Notes: a model not told the origin generated them from the sequence alone. Positions 9,914 to 20,317 are shown, counted from the stretch's first letter. The stretch: 64,000 nucleotides of DNA from JACDAE01 sp963744875 (GCA_963744875.1 CAVUVQ010000036.1:1-64000), one strand, 5' to 3'. Translations and numbers: made by a program.

Positions 9914-10914
9914 GAGGCTGTGTCGAAAGGCCTCAGGGGCTGGCTCGCGCCAATCGGCGGGTCATTAAACGAATCATACAGGCATAGATCCAATTTTCGC
10001 TACTTTGAGGGAGGAATTCATAATCCCTACACAAACGACGGCAAAAGGTGAACCAGGCAAACGTCCGTTCGACCACCCATCGACGAGGAAGAACACCACG
10101 CCAACCAGTCCGTTGAGGGGGGAGGCGATGCCACTCAAAATGGAGCGTGGCCAGATCATTGAGATCTCCAATGGGACACCCACTGCCACGCGCTTTGGAC
10201 GCATGCTTGAACCACCTCAACTGTCCATGGAAGGTGTTCTTCTATCCATTGCTTTCCCACCCCAGTATATCCTTGATCAACCCAGATATGAGAAACACGA
10301 GGAAATTGCTCATGCATCCCTTCTAGCACCAAAGGCACGGCAGAACGGTCTTGCATGTCCGCCGTATGCACTTTCACGCGCAAAAGAAGACCAAGGGTAT
10401 CGGTCACGATATGCCGCTTGCGACCATTGACTTTCTTGCCGCCGTCATAGCCACGTGCCCCCCTTTTTCGCTTGTTTTCACGGATTGGCTATCCATGATC
10501 ACTGCGCTGGGAGTAGGTTCGCGTCCCAATTGGCTTCTCAGGCGCTCTCGCAGGGTGGTATGCATCTGCTCCCACATTCCTGTTTTGCGCCAGATGCGGA
10601 AGTAGCGCCAAACGGTCGACCAAGGCGGAAATTCATGAGGAAGCTGGCACCATTGGCATCCGGTACGTCATTCATACCAAATCGCATTGACCACTTCACG
10701 CATGTTTGTGCTTCTTGGTCGTCCACCCGGTTTTTCTGGTGGTATCAAAGGTTCCAGAATTTCCCACTCTTCATCGCTGATATCACTTGGATAGGACTTT
10801 CTCTTCATTGAACATCTCTTCTTCCTCAATCGTCCTTGCTGCTTGTTCTTTCCTCGACTTTCTCCTTGATTTTAGGATACTCCCTTGGCTCTAGCGGCCT
10901 TTCGACACAGCCTC
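9914..10914 (-). mobile_element. IS5-family insertion sequence
   Basis: Perfect 19-bp ends: GAGGCTGTGTCGAAAGGCC at 9914-9932 and its inverse at 10896-10914. TA flanks both sides. The element is 1001 bp and carries one broken transposase gene on the minus strand. Confidence 0.85.
9933..10808 (-). pseudogene. IS5-family transposase, broken
   Basis: The ATG at 10808 begins MKRKSYPSDISDEEWEILEP, followed by GGRPRSTNMREVVNAIWYE and then a stop. Other frames give WRYFRIWRKTGMWEQMH, VKVHTADMQDRSAV with a catalytic Asp, SHIWVDQGYTG, and the C-terminal RRWVVERTFAWFTFCRRL with the catalytic Glu. At least one stop and two frameshifts are visible. Confidence 0.75.
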
Positions 10915-11195
10915 TAGGGTCTGTTTGGTGCGCGGACGCTTTGGCAGCTATGAACCCATCGATTTTCTTGCCTTACTCATCGGCTATTCAATCAGCGGAG
11001 AACTGTCCTTTGACTTAATTTCTAGTTGTTACGCAACCTCGCTGATGTCAGTTGTGGGTAGTGACTCTTGATAGGGGTGGTAGAATACCAGTCAGGAGGA
11101 CTTGACTGAGGTAGACCCAGGATACGTGTAAAATTCGTAACTATTCATAAGGGCTATGCAGTTGCAGAAGGAAGATCAATCTGGTAGAGTAACCC

Positions 11196-11360
11196 ATGAC
11201 GAACGAGGAAGAATTAGAACAACTCCGAGCGGAGAAAGCAAGGTGGCACGATCTCTTGCAGCAGAAAGATGAGAGGCTGGAAGAGTCGTATCAGACGAAT
11301 TAGACGCTGCGTGAAGGACTCAGACAAGCCATCATCGCTATTAAGTCTTTACAAGAATGA
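11196..11360 (+). pseudogene. IS66-type transposase N-terminal remnant
   Basis: The ATG at 11196 reads MTNEEELEQLRAEKARW, a coiled coil, then YQTN, an in-frame TAG, and TLREGLRQAIIAIKSLQE. This resembles the leucine-zipper N-terminus of IS66 transposases. The gene is cut at the left end of the IS3 element. The family call is tentative because no catalytic part remains. Confidence 0.45.
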
Positions 11361-11397
11361 GGTTGCCCCACTTTTGTGGACACTCTAAAAAGAAGAA

Positions 11398-12249
11398 TTA
11401 ATACATCAATTGTTCATAAGTAACTGGGCTGACATATCCAAGCGAGAAATGTCGGCGAACACGATTATAAAACGTCTCGACATACTCGAAGATCACTTGC
11501 TTGGCTCCCGAGTCTGGAACGAGGTACGCTCCACGCATTCCCCTTTGAGTGTGCTGAAGAATGACTCGGTCACCGCATTATCGTAACAGTTTCCTGTACG
11601 ACTCATGCTCGCCGTCACATGCGCTTGTGCAAGCACGTTTCGATACGCATCACTGGTATACTGCGAAGCGCGATCCGAATGAAAGAGCAACTCAGCTGAT
11701 GGATGCCTGCCAAGCAACGCCATACGGAAGGCAGCCTCAATCAACGTTTCCTCTTGAGTGGTTGCCATGGCCCATCCAATCACGCGCCGTGAGAAGAGAT
11801 CGAGAACCACGGCGACATAGAGCCAGCCTTCATAGGTCCACACGGCAGTAATATCCCCTGTCCACTTCTCATTGGGACGATTTGCCGTGAAATCTCGAGC
11901 CAAGACATGCTTGCTACTCGTGCTCCTGGCTCCGCATGGGTCGTTGTCGTGCGATCATGAGGGCGGCGAGCACACAGGCCGCATCCTCTCATCAGGCGTG
12001 CCACCCGTTTGCGTGAGATCTTGATGCCCTGGGTCCGCAATTCCACTTGCAGTCGTGGACTCCCATAGACCCCTCGATTGGCAGAATAGCAGTTTGAAGC
12101 TGATCTGTTAGGAGAGCATCTTCCTTCTGATGCTCACTCATCGGACGCTTGCGCCAGGCATAATATCCACTCATAGACACCTCCAAGATGGTACAAAGCA
12201 CCGTGATGGGATAGATGCTTCGATACTCTTCAATGAATTGATACCTCAT
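11398..12249 (-). pseudogene. IS3 orfB (integrase-type transposase), broken
   Basis: Pieces in several frames: MRYQFIEEYRSIYPI, SGYYAWRKRP, GVYGSPRLQVELR, ISRKRVARLMRGCGL, then TANRPNEKWTGDITAVWTYE (first catalytic Asp), LDLFSRRVIGWAM, FHSDRASQYTSDAY (second Asp) and SRTGNCYDNAVTESFFSTLK (catalytic Glu), ending YEQLMY. The catalytic residues survive but at least three frameshifts split them. Confidence 0.8.
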
Positions 12250-12542
12250 CGCTGGTCTTGCGCAAAGAAGCCGACGGTTTTTTTTAGAATGTCACGTTCC
12301 TGGCGTGTGCGCTCCAGTTCTCGTTTGAGTCGTCGGTTCTCTTCCTCCAAGGCCGTCTGATGCCCACTGCCTGGAAAAGCTTCACCCCCATGAACAGCTA
12401 GTTCCTTACGCCACTGATGAATTGAGGTATCTGAAATGCCTAACTCGCGGGCGATCTGGGTAATGGGTTTGTCGCTCGTTTGCGCGAGTCGGACCGCTTC
12501 CCGTTTAAACTCCGCGGTGTAGGTCTTTTGCACTTTTGCCAT
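12246..12542 (-). CDS. IS3 orfA (helix-turn-helix transposase subunit)
   Basis: 98 residues. The N-terminal helix-turn-helix (YTAEFKREAVRLA, ITQIARELGISDTSIHQW) is typical of IS3 orfA. A leucine-rich coiled coil (EEENRRLKRELERTRQ) and the end DILKKTVGFFAQ follow. It appears intact and overlaps the start of orfB by 4 nt, where frameshifting normally makes the fused transposase. Confidence 0.85.
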   Translation of the reverse strand: MAKVQKTYTAEFKREAVRLAQTSDKPITQIARELGISDTSIHQWRKELAVHGGEAFPGSGHQTALEEENRRLKRELERTRQERDILKKTVGFFAQDQR

Positions 12543-12737
12543 GATCTTTGCCCTCCTTCTGGAATAGTATATCCGAATCTTTCACCATTCCACAAAAGCG
12601 GGGCAGGCACACATCACGCCCGGGGAGCAAAGTGGAGGAGAAGAAGTTGGGAACAAATGTCTTCTTCACCGACATTGCCATGATGACAGGCACGCTGAGC
12701 GTGCCAAAGATATCTCTGACAACGACCATATCATTGA

Positions 12738-12771
12738 GGAGCCGGATGAAGGGAAACGTTCATGTCCGGTG
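12738..12771 (+). ncRNA. Domain V-like hairpin of a second, truncated group II intron
   Basis: GAGCCGGATGAAGGGAAAC and TTCATGTCCGGT give the group II domain V pattern: an AGC-containing lower stem, a GGAAAC-type loop and a two-base bulge. It directly precedes the GTGCG 5' end of the intron starting at 12771. It may be the leftover 3' end of an older intron. No maturase belonging to it is present in 12606-12737. Confidence 0.4.
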
Positions 12772-13302
12772 TGCGCCGTGAGGCGCTTTGAGATATCCCT
12801 GTCGCAGACAGGAAGAACTAAGGAGAAGTTCTTGAGCTACCAACTAACCCAGCGGCGAAAGCCAAACGGAACAACAGCATGTTGGGAAAGCGGCGCATGC
12901 TTGAATGCGTTGTAGAGCATGGCAGCCGTACGGCTCGCTCACTACGGGTAAGGCTAAACTGCTTGAACTCCAATCTCGACTTGGTGTATCGTGACCACCC
13001 ATCGGAAGAACGCTTGAAAACGATGTCACATTCTGTGTTGGCTTGAACCGTTGGCTGACGCAATCCTTGAATGTGAAAGAAGACCAACGAGGTCAATTCA
13101 AGAGATGAATGGAGGCCCTAACGTGTGGCTAGAACGTATCTCAAAGACGTACCACGGGATTACCTACAAAGGGCGACCTTTAGGGTAACAGAGTGCCCAT
13201 ATGAGTCGTGGGGGTCACGTCCCACCAGGGAGCGCCGGAAAGCGGCGTACAGGGCAAAGGGGCACAGGGACCTAGATACTCAGTAAAGCGAGGTATGCGA
13301 AA

Positions 13303-15173
13303 TTGCAGGACGCCACAACAGTCCTGAGTATCATCCGAAAACGCGGAGAACAAGGATTACCAATAAAGAATCTGTATCGACAACTCTACAATCCACAGTT
13401 CTACTTTCGTGCATATGCGCGTCTGTACTCCAATGATGGAGCAATGACGCCAGACACCACAGGAGAAACTGTGGATGGAATGTCGCGTGAGAAAATCAAG
13501 ACCATGATTGACCTTATCCGTCATGAACGGTGGCGATGGACTCCGGTAAAACGGATCTACATTCCCAAACGAAATCAGGAAAGTTACGGCCACTTGGGTT
13601 GCCTTCCTGGTCATCGAAGGTCATGCAAGAAGTGGTGCGACAACTCCTTGACGCCTACTTTGAGCCGATCTTTTCCGATCATTCTCATGGTTTCCGCCCA
13701 GGGCGAGGGTGCCATACTGCCCTGAGCGAAATTGTGCATGGATGGAAGGGGGTTCACTGGGTCATCGAGGGCGACATCTCAGATTGTTTCGGACGACTCG
13801 ATCATGAGGTCCTCTTGAACATTCTGAGTGAACGCATCCACGACAACCGATTTCTGCGGCTCATTCGACACATGCTCCAAGCAGGATATCTCGAAGAATG
13901 GCGATGGCATGAAACGCTCAGCGGGGCACCGCAAGGCGGAGTGTGCAGCCCCATACTCAGTAATATCTACCTGGACAAATTGGATACGTTTGTCGAAACA
14001 GTCCTGCTCCCTAAATACAATCAGGAGAAGCGTAGAGGAAAAATCCTGCCTACCAGCAATTCGAGAATGCCATTGCCCGTGCCAAGCGAAGAGGAGATCG
14101 GCAAGCAGTTCGACGCCTTGCGAAAGCAACGGCGGAAATTGCCAAGCCAAGACCCTCAAGACCCCAATTATCGCAGACTTCGCTATGTGCGGTATGCAGA
14201 TGATTGGGCGCTTGGTTTCAGTGGTCCCAAAGCAGAAGCTGAGGAGATCAAACGCGAACATCAGAGACTTCCTCCGTGAAACGCTCAAACTAGAACTTTC
14301 CGAAGAAAAGACCCTGATCACGCATGCTACGAACAGGTGCCGCAAAATTTCTCGGCTATCGAGATCGTGAGCCAACATGCCGATGATAAACTGGACCGTC
14401 GAGGACAACGGCAAGTCAACGAAACGATTGGCTTACGCGTGCCAAAGGAAGTCATTGAACAAAAATGTGCGCTCTATATGCGACGTGGAAAACCAGCCCA
14501 ACGAGGCGTCTTGATTGATGAGAGTGACTACAGCATTGTCAGCAAATATCAAGCGGAGTATCGAGGGATTGTCCAGTACTATCTCCTCGCTCACAATGTT
14601 GGCTGGTTCAGCAAGTTGCACTGGGTAGCAGAAACATCCCTACTCAAAACACTGGCAGGCAAACACCGGTCTACCGTCACGAAGATGGCAAAGAAGTACA
14701 AAGCCACCATCGAGACAGAGCGGATGGGCCAAGGAAATGCTTGCAAGTGGTTATTGCAGCGAGGCGAAGACAAGAAGCCACTTGTCGCTCGCTTTGGGGG
14801 TATCCCTCTCAAACGGAAACAAGATGCCATCCTTGTTGATCGTCTCCCTCAATTCGTCATGACCAATCGGAGCGAACTCCTTCAAAGAGTTCTGGCAGAT
14901 ACATGTGAACTCTGCGGCTCGAAAGAGAAGGTAGAGGTTCATCATATCCGCAAGCTCGCCGATCTGGAAAAGCCAGGACGAAAAGAAAAACCTGTCTGGG
15001 TCAAACAAATGGCAGCAAGACGACGCAAAACACTGATCGTGTGTCGAAAATGTCATGAGGAGATTCATGCAGGAACATCAACCGCGTCATTTCGGAAACA
15101 GGAACTGGAGAGCCGGATGACACTGAAAGGGTCCAGTCCGGTTCGGGAAGGGGGTAACGAAAAAGGGCCATGA
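13303..15173 (+). pseudogene. Group II intron reverse transcriptase/maturase with HNH domain
   Basis: The N-terminus MQDATTVLSIIRKRGEQGLP and AMTPDTTGETVDGM is the usual start of these maturases. RT motifs follow: LRPLGLPSWSSKVMQE, HSHGFRPGRGCHTAL, WVIEGDISDCFG, APQGGVCSPILSNIYLD and the catalytic YVRYADDW. Maturase domain X follows, then an HNH nuclease domain (CELCGSKEKVEVHHIRKLAD ... CRKCHEEIHAG). The frame changes near 13575, 14255 and 14335, so the protein cannot be made in one piece. The last codons overlap domain V. Confidence 0.85.
15110..15144 (+). ncRNA. Group II intron domain V
   Basis: GAGCCGGATGACACTGAAAG pairs with GGTCCAGTCCGGTTC: AGC triad, GAAA tetraloop, AG bulge and closing GGTTC. 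It overlaps the 3' end of the maturase reading. Confidence 0.75.
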
Positions 15174-15205
15174 GAACTTCTTATGGTACCTCGTCGGTAC
15201 CCTAC

Positions 15206-15542
15206 TTCATTTTGAAGCCGAGCAGAGGCGGTAACTCCTTTGCTTAGGTTAACAATCGCCAGAGGAGGCATTCCACGCTCGGATACGTCAGCCCGCTCAT
15301 TTATGAACAAAGGAGGATGTAAGACGTTGAAGCAAATTTTTGACACAATATACCCCTCATGCTGTACTCAGAACAAAAACGTTCTATAGCGTACGAGCGT
15401 TTCTCTAGAACTTCGTTCAAATGGTCGAAGACTCTACGAAAACGGGTCAAGGTCACTCGCAAGAGAGTGACAGCTTTCAACCACTTGCATCGAAGCAGTC
15501 ACTTTCCTCTTTTTGAAGCCTCAACCAGTGAAATCGAAGAAC
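15206..15542. other. Gene-free gap after the intron
   Basis: No gene is supported. A possible 64-codon frame at 15359-15553 lacks a ribosome binding site and family resemblance. A hairpin GTCACTC/GAGTGAC near 15452-15470 could be a transcription end for the minus-strand gene at 15543. Confidence 0.35.
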
Positions 15543-15977
15543 CTAATTTTTAGGCTCTATTTTCTTCCTCTGTTTCAATGTCAATATAAGAAAAATGTAA
15601 GAAATGAACACCACAATTCCACAAAGAAACAAAAGGGATAGCATAGTTAACAGAGTAATAAGTCTATTATCATAAATAATCATAAATGTGCCCATTAATA
15701 ATAATGCACAATAGAGTATTCCAAACCAAAAGTTCCTGTATTGATACCAGTGGAGACGGCCTTCACGAAAACGTTCCCGAAAAACAGTAAAAAATAGAAA
15801 TAGATTAAAAAATATATAGGCGTCAAAAAACGTTAGTATGTAATCTAATGGATAGTTTTCACTGGATGATTTAAAGATAAATACTAATGATCCTATAAAG
15901 ATGATCAACGTTACCGTCAAAGCGATATTACGTTGCTTTGCTGTCACCCTATTCCAAATAAAATGTTGCCAAAACAT
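15543..15977 (-). CDS. Small four-span membrane protein, candidate immunity protein
   Basis: 144 residues, ATG at 15977 with AGAGGT upstream. Four hydrophobic spans: about residues 19-36 (IALTVTLIIFIGSLVFIF), 47-66, 83-101 and 107-134, ending in a Lys-rich tail (LKQRKKIEPKN). It shows no similarity by eye to the protein at 134-439. It follows the RHS tail at 16149 on the same strand by 171 nt, as the other does for tail 1. The matching position suggests a partner of that tail. The function is inferred; no family was recognised. Confidence 0.65.
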   Translation of the reverse strand: MFWQHFIWNRVTAKQRNIALTVTLIIFIGSLVFIFKSSSENYPLDYILTFFDAYIFFNLFLFFTVFRERFREGRLHWYQYRNFWFGILYCALLLMGTFMIIYDNRLITLLTMLSLLFLCGIVVFISYIFLILTLKQRKKIEPKN

Positions 15978-16148
15978 GAATTTACCTCTTTTTTATATCT
16001 TCTAAAGGAAGAAATCTACATGCAAGGACTTCTTCCTTTAAACTGTATATTAAGCATGATCTAAACAATACTCAAATATGTATGATGATTACTTGGTCAT
16101 ATCATACAAAATCTGCTGCATGAATTTGAAACATGCTTTAAAAACCAA

Positions 16149-19100
16149 TCAGATCCCGTGAGGACATACCTGTATTCCGTTAGGGAATGCATCTATTGAA
16201 ATCAGCCCAATGAAAATTGCCACGACACCTATTGATATGAGAGCAGCTGCTACACTTAGTCCAATAGGGCCAGTCGTTAAGCTATATACAAGTATTCCAA
16301 TAAGGATACTTACAATGCCCGATAGACCTAAAAGAGTACCAACACCCAATCCTGAGTATATAACAAAGAAGCAATACTCTCCAGTAGGATCGACCCATTG
16401 ACCGGATTATTGGCAGCATAGACATACGGGTTGATCTTGGTCGTCTCCGCTAAACTTCCTCCAACCGGATCCCTCTGCGTCCATCGACCCGTCGTCGCAT
16501 CATAGTAGCGTATCCCGAACTTGTACAACCCGGTGCTCACATCGTAGTAGCCACTGGCGTAGCGCCACGCATTGGTACGCAACGCTGCACTCCTGGGCTG
16601 CCGGATGAGTTGCCCATAGGGATCGTACTGATACGTCTCGTTGCCTACCAGAGCGCCCGTGCTATCGGTCAGACCTACCACTGAACCCAGGCCATCGAAG
16701 AGGTAGTAGTAGGTGCCTGTGGAGGTACGCTCGTCGATGAGTTGGCCCTTGTTGTCATGGGTGTAATACGTGCTTCCTGCTGAGTTCGACTCACAATCAC
16801 AGCCCAGTCCACTATAGACATAGTTGGTGCTGTTGACCTGCACGCGCTGATTCTGGTCGGGTCCACTGTAGCTGAACGTCGTCGAGCCAAAGGCGGTCAT
16901 CTGGTTGGTTTTATTGTAGGTGATTGAGGGCGAGACTGGCGTCCAACCCGTCACGTTGCCGTTGTTGTCGTAGGTGTACTTCACGCCGTTGGGAATGTTG
17001 CCCGAGTGGCTGACCAGTTCGTTGGCCGCGTTGTAGGTGTACGTGATCGTGCCCGGACTGGTCACTCCCTGCGTGTAACTGATACGGTTGCCTGCTGCAT
17101 CGTAGGCGTAGGTAAACGCGTTCTCATGGGTGCCTGCGCTATTGTAGACGTTGGCTCCCGTCAGACGGCTCAACGTGTCATACGTGTACGTCGTCTTCTG
17201 TCCCGTTTGATCCACCACCTGAGAACGCAGGTTGTTGGGCGTGTAGCTATACGTGTAGCTCGTGAGCACCGTGCTGCCGTGCTTGCCGATGACCGAGAGG
17301 ATCTGGCCCGCTTTGTCATAACTGATGCTCTGCGTCACCCCATTGGGGTAGCTGGTCTGCGTGCGATGGTAGTTGGCATCGTACGTAAAAGTAGTCGTCG
17401 CTCCTCCTGGCTCCGTGAGCGAGGCCAGCAGGTTGACCGGGTTATAGCCGTAGGTGGTGGTTCCTCCTACGGTGGAGAGCGAGGTCAGGTTGCCTACTGG
17501 ATCAAAGCTGGTGGTGATCACCGTGCCACCGGGGAGCGTCTTGGTCACCTGGCGATTATCGGCGTCGTAGGTGTACTTCGTGACTCCGGTATGATCGGTG
17601 ATGCTGGTGATATTGCCGTTGGCGTCGTAGGTATAGCTCACCGAAGTATTGTCGGTATAGGTCACCTTCAAGACCTGGTCCAGGTTGTCATAGGTGTAGC
17701 TCGTCTTGTTGGCATCCCCATCGGTCAGGCTCGTCACCCGACTCAGCCCATCGTAGGTCAACTCCTGGGGGTCCAGAGGAGCGGCGAAGGTCACTTTGGT
17801 CAGGTTGCCCTGGCTGTCATAGGCAAAACTGGTCGTATTCAGCTTGCCATCCTTTTCGCTGGCGATGGTTCCATTGGCATTGTAGGCGTAGCTGGCACTG
17901 GTAATGCCTGTCCCACCTGTCGTCGTGTCCTTCGTTGAAGTCACGTTGCCATTGGTATCATATCCCGCTGTGGTCTGGTGATTACTCGCATCACTGAGCG
18001 TGGTGGGATAGTTGGGATGGTTCGGGTCCGTGTAGCCAAAGAGCGTCTTGGATCCATTGCCATCGGTGGCCGACGCCAGGTTGGAGTGCCCGTTGGAAGC
18101 GGTGAACGAGAAGACGGTCTGATCCTGCAAGCCATCGGTATATTGCTGGACGTTGTTATCCGGGCTGTAGGTCGTCGAGGTCGTGTTCCCACTGGCGTCC
18201 TTGACCTCAGACACCTTGAAGCCAGTGTCATAGGCATAGGTCGTCGTATGGTTGTTTGCGTCGGTGACCGTTGTGCAGGAGTTGGTGTTCGACTGCAAGG
18301 CGGTGCATTGGCTGGCCGAACCGCTATAGTAGGCAAAGTTCGTCTCGTTATGGAGTGGATCACTGATCGCTCCCACCAGACCATTGCTGTTATAGGCAAT
18401 GTTCGTCGTATTAGACAACGCATCAGTGATCGAGGTCAGGGTACCGTTGCTATAGCCAAATTGCGTCACCTTGCCATTCTGATCGATGATGCTGTTGAGT
18501 TCTCCATCCGCATCGTAGCTATACTTGACTGAGCGCTGAAGCGGATCGGTGATCTGGCTCACACGACCAGAGGAATCGTAGCTTATCGTCGTGGTACGTC
18601 CCTGCGTGTCGGTGATCGAGTCGACCTGGCTGGCGTTATTGGCATCCGTGTTAAAGGTCACGGCATTGCCGTTTTTGTCGGTGTCCTTCACCAGAATATT
18701 GGCCGCATTGAATGTGTAGATTTCCCCTGTTTTGTAAAACTTCAGCGTATGGGTACCGTTGGCACCGGCTGCCAGATCGGCATCCATTCCGGCAGGATCG
18801 GTCCAGCCTCCACTGCCGTTGCTCTTATAGGTCCAGGCATGACCCGTGGGATCAAAGTAGGTCTCCGAACCATCGCTGTTGCTCTGCAACGAGACATCGG
18901 AGCCGAAATTGAAGGTCCACCCTTTCCCATGTTGAGCAAAATGATTTTGCAAGCTATTATAGGTGCCACCTACAGACAGATCAATGCCCGTCCCGCGAAT
19001 GGAGACATCGGAGGTCTCGACAAGCAGGTTGCCGCTGCCGATATTGACCTTCAGGGTGATGTGCTTGTTGATGGTGTCTTTGAAGTAGTCGTAAAAACCA

Positions 19101-19459
19101 ACGTCGCCCAGGCCATCGACAGGCGTGATATTGGTATGCGGGCCAGCAACCGGAGCACCAGTCTGTGGCTGTGCCGTCGCGTCAAAAGCACGTGCGGGTG
19201 TATTGACCACGGGTCGTGCAAAAATCGGCCCCACCGAGGTGGTATGGAGTGATGGATTGATGGTTGTCTGTCCTGGATGGGTTGTCGTACTGAGCAGCAG
19301 GCTAAAGGCCGCAAGAATACCCAACGCGACCATCAAGAATATCAAAAAGAGATCCAGGAGAGTGAATGAGAGACGAGTGAGTCGCAGGCTTCCGGTGCGG
19401 GCCTGATCCAACAGGCGAATATGCGGAAGCGGACGCAGGTCATATGCATCCAATGACAC
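16149..19459 (-). pseudogene. RHS/YD-repeat protein copy 2, tail 3 out of frame
   Basis: GTG start at 19459 with AAAGGAG, as in copy 1, and nearly identical through the anchor, YD repeats and RHS core. At the junction the DNA reads aatgggtcgat where copy 1 has aatgaggtcgat, a 1-nt deletion near 16402. As it stands the protein ends at 16328 with a short unrelated end. With the base restored it reads NPVNGVDPTGEYC, followed by an 80-residue hydrophobic tail (GLGVGTLLGLSGIVSILIGI, later VVAIFIGLI) ending QVCPHGI at 16149. The tail has Cys near both ends, like tails 1 and 2, but unrelated sequence. The 1043-residue core protein may still be made. Confidence 0.85.
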
Positions 19460-19862
19460 GAGCGGACTCCTTTCAAGTTCTCTTATGAGAGAACTCCGAG
19501 AAAAACAACATATTCATAAACTCACATACTGATGGCATGATGAACAGGCGACCTATCGACCTGTTTGCATCAGAAAAACAGTATCTGAGTACAGGACAAA
19601 TGAAGAAAGCGTACCATCGGGATAGTATTTCGTTAGTGGGATACGGTGGGATAGCTGTTCAGGAGTTCCTTCCCTTCATAATAATTGCATAAGTAACAGA
19701 AAGAGCATAGAATCGCCGTCTCTCTTTACAAAGAGACAGTACAAGTAGGGAGGATGTCATCATATATTAGCAACCATCATCGGAGCGGCAAACATCATTG
19801 TAAAGCAGAGCCAGGAGAAACAAAACATATTTTATGGCATCCTTGTGCTTTTGCCCAGTGAG

Positions 19863-19892
19863 AGTATACACAAAGAAAATCGATTATGTCAA
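19863..19892 (-). promoter_or_regulatory. Sigma-70-type promoter for RHS copy 2
   Basis: The minus strand has TTGACA (19892-19887), an 18-nt spacer and TATACT (19868-19863), identical to the promoter before copy 1. Confidence 0.55.
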
Positions 19893-20021
19893 GAGTAAAA
19901 GGGGTGTTTTCAAAAATTTCTCATATTTGCACTGTAGAATGGAAGAGTTTTTAAAAGTACGGCTATTCAAAAAGTACGTGTGGGTATTTTTTTACAAGAA
20001 CAAAATCCCCCCCTATTTCTC

Positions 20022-20050
20022 TTGACTTTTGAGTTTCCACATGTTATTTA
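20022..20050 (+). promoter_or_regulatory. Promoter candidate for intact G1 peptidase
   Basis: TTGACT, a 17-nt spacer and TATTTA, about 320 nt before the start codon. Confidence 0.4.
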
Positions 20051-20261
20051 TTATGACGAGGACAAAATGATGAATAGCGCTTTACATGTGGGGGATAGCA
20101 TGTAAGGTGCAAATGGCCTCTTCAGGTTTCAGCATACAGAAACAGCTACGCAAGGGAACGCTTGTGCTCAAAAACGTGATCAGAAGCGGCAGTTTCGTCT
20201 GCCCACAATCCATACATTATTCTATCGTCGATCTTCATTTGGCCCGGCACGCGGGTATTTG

Positions 20262-20317
20262 TGGGGCTACACGGGCTTGTAAACTGCGCCCTACACTGCG
20301 CCCCTACACCTTGAGGA
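20262..20317. repeat. GTAGGGGCGC short repeats, copy 2
   Basis: Inverse counterpart of 4218-4275, reading CTACACGGGCTTGTAA and then units of CTGCGCCCCTACA type. Confidence 0.5.

Larger units (their letters stand above)
8536..11071 (+). pseudogene. Old transposase fragment split by IS630 and IS5
   Basis: An ATG at 8536, preceded by AAGGAGG, opens IEVHTSPGDWLSGLVEVV and IIAQHLATR. A 1-nt loss then shifts the frame to GLLDAFAR, which stops at the IS630 insertion. When the two insertion sequences (8659-9911 and 9914-10914) and one extra TA on each side are removed, the reading joins to RRVCLVRGRFGSYEPIDFLA and LLIGYSISGE, ending at 11069-11071. It resembles the N-terminal part of an IS1380/IS4-type DDE transposase; the family assignment is from memory. 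The rest of the transposase is absent. Confidence 0.6.
11364..12605 (-). mobile_element. IS3-family insertion sequence
   Basis: TGCCCCACTTTTGTGGA at 11364-11380 is inverted with one mismatch at 12589-12605. The 1242-bp element carries orfA and a broken orfB on the minus strand. Target duplications were not resolved. Confidence 0.8.
12771..15205 (+). mobile_element. Group II intron with encoded maturase
   Basis: The 5' end is taken as GTGCGCC at 12771, 532 nt before the maturase start. This space holds a structured, G-rich non-coding stretch as expected for domains I-III. A domain V lies at 15110-15144. After it, GGGCCAT...ATGGTACCT can form domain VI with a bulged A. The 3' end is placed near 15190-15210 and is not exact. 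The maturase is frameshifted, so the intron probably depends on another maturase or is inactive. Confidence 0.7.

Noticed and set aside
15359..15553. 64-codon plus-strand frame after the group II intron.
   Set aside because: No ribosome binding site, no family resemblance, and it overlaps the end of the membrane protein gene on the other strand.
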